38,202 bases of DNA from a virus. The DNA lies in the IMG/VR virus record IMGVR_UViG_3300044641_007763, positions 1 through 38,202 of that record; one strand, written 5' to 3'. Each line of letters begins with the position of its first letter. Position 1 is the first letter of the stretch. Under the pieces are notes generated by a model. It made no database searches. It was not told the DNA's origin and saw only the letters and a program-made list of their open reading frames with translations. Positions 37,767 to 38,202 of this stretch are shown piece by piece. Made by a program: the position numbers and the translations under genes.

Positions 37767-38202
37767 TTTCAACCTCGCTTGAATCTACAAATACCTTGTT
37801 TTTAGCAATGTATTGTATGCCTTTTTGCTTAGCTAGGTTGATAACTTTGTTCCATATTTGCAACTTTTCTGACTTATTCAATCCTGACGTGGAAATTACA
37901 TCAATAAACGCATTAAATTCATCAGCGTCGCTTAGTTGCTGGGCTTCACTGATAAGTGAGTTCATGGATTCAATGGACTCGGTTTGCTTTTCGTTGTTTA
38001 GTTGTAGTGTTCTCTTCACATCCGTAAACAAATCTGCCATAAAATCTTTGATATCTACAAGGTCGCCTATAACCATAGGCTTGAGATTTGCACAGTTTTT
38101 ACCAATTTTTTGCTCGGTTGCGTCAAAATCTAGCACAGTTTTGCCACCTACTACAGTCATATAGCCAACTAAATCAGATTTTTGGATGACTAAGTCATAC
38201 GA
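37759..38202 (-). CDS. Sak4-like ATPase, C-terminal part (continues the gene at 1-601)
   Basis: This is the remainder of the ATPase gene. Bases 38076-38202 repeat 1-127, so the new part is 37759-38075, which encodes the last 105 residues. Across the junction the frame reads NLKPMVIGD without interruption, and 601 + 317 bases equals 306 codons. An internal Met could make it look like a separate 133-residue gene, but it is not. The C-terminal extension is helical and charged, without a motif I recognise. The stop overlaps the next gene's start by 8 bases. Confidence 0.85.
   Translation of the reverse strand, partial: SYDLVIQKSDLVGYMTVVGGKTVLDFDATEQKIGKNCANLKPMVIGDLVDIKDFMADLFTDVKRTLQLNNEKQTESIESMNSLISEAQQLSDADEFNAFIDVISTSGLNKSEKLQIWNKVINLAKQKGIQYIAKNKVFVDSSEVEND
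38076..38202. repeat. Terminal direct repeat, right copy
   Basis: This is the exact second copy of bases 1-127, within the ATPase gene. It should be removed when the circle is closed at 38075/1. Confidence 0.95.

Noticed and set aside
37759-38160. Separate 133-residue gene at the right end
   Set aside because: It is the C-terminal part of the ATPase gene, continuous across the circular junction.

Overview
The window is one complete tailed-phage genome. Its first 127 bases recur exactly as its last 127 (1-127 = 38076-38202), so it closes into a circle of 38,075 bp. The gene broken by the ends, a Sak4-like ATPase, reads through the junction as one 305-codon frame. Every convincing gene is on the minus strand. 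I see no tRNA, CRISPR array, integrase, transposase, DNA polymerase, RNA polymerase, DNA methyltransferase or thymidylate-synthase homologue. The tail genes (tape measure, tail-tube protein, paired assembly chaperones) and HK97-type head genes point to a long-tailed siphovirus-like phage. A Bacteroidota host is suggested by a DUF3127-type SSB-like protein, a promoter of the TTTG / TAnnTTTG type and a stand-alone DnaA domain-IV protein. That host call is inference. Many starts do have Shine-Dalgarno-like AGGA or GGAG.

Reading in the direction of transcription (descending coordinates), the early/middle unit starts at a promoter near 2830. It passes small unknown genes (2761-853), an HTH protein and the Sak4-like ATPase, then wraps to 38075. 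It continues with a RecB-like nuclease, a coiled-coil protein, a G-tract gene, the DnaA-like protein, an AT-rich repeat region (34861-35060), primase-helicase, a small endonuclease, a Gp88-family protein, a GH19 endolysin, a 41-residue membrane protein and the SSB-like protein. It ends at terminators near 30660 and 29890. With no polymerase gene, DNA synthesis must use host enzymes.

The late unit runs from about 29800 to a strong terminator at 2857-2893. First come lysis-type genes (two membrane proteins and a protein with an H...SxGC active-site pattern). Tail fibre and baseplate genes follow (28605-25828), then a phosphoesterase and a spanin-like membrane protein. Next is a cassette that I read as a DNA base hypermodification pathway (24479-21180): ParB-like protein, class II glutamine amidotransferase, amino acid:DNA transferase-like protein (aGPT-PPlase family), P-loop base kinase and a TET/JBP-type 2-oxoglutarate oxygenase. 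It overlaps directly into terS, followed by terL, portal-MuF, protease-scaffold, major capsid protein, connectors, a glycosyltransferase, tail-tube protein, chaperones, tape measure and tail tip genes.

The main discovery candidate is this cassette. A thymine oxygenase, a kinase that activates the hydroxymethyl group, an amine or amino-acid transferase and an ammonia donor lie together next to the terminase, in a phage with no nucleotide-level hmdU synthase and no polymerase. This suggests DNA is modified after replication and just before packaging, possibly to an aminated thymine. Other points are a repeat/dyad region inside the head operon (14200-14545) whose motif recurs beside the primase, a UUU-CGU-C +1 frameshift candidate in the tail chaperone pair, a glycosyltransferase between tail genes, and several unexplained hairpins.
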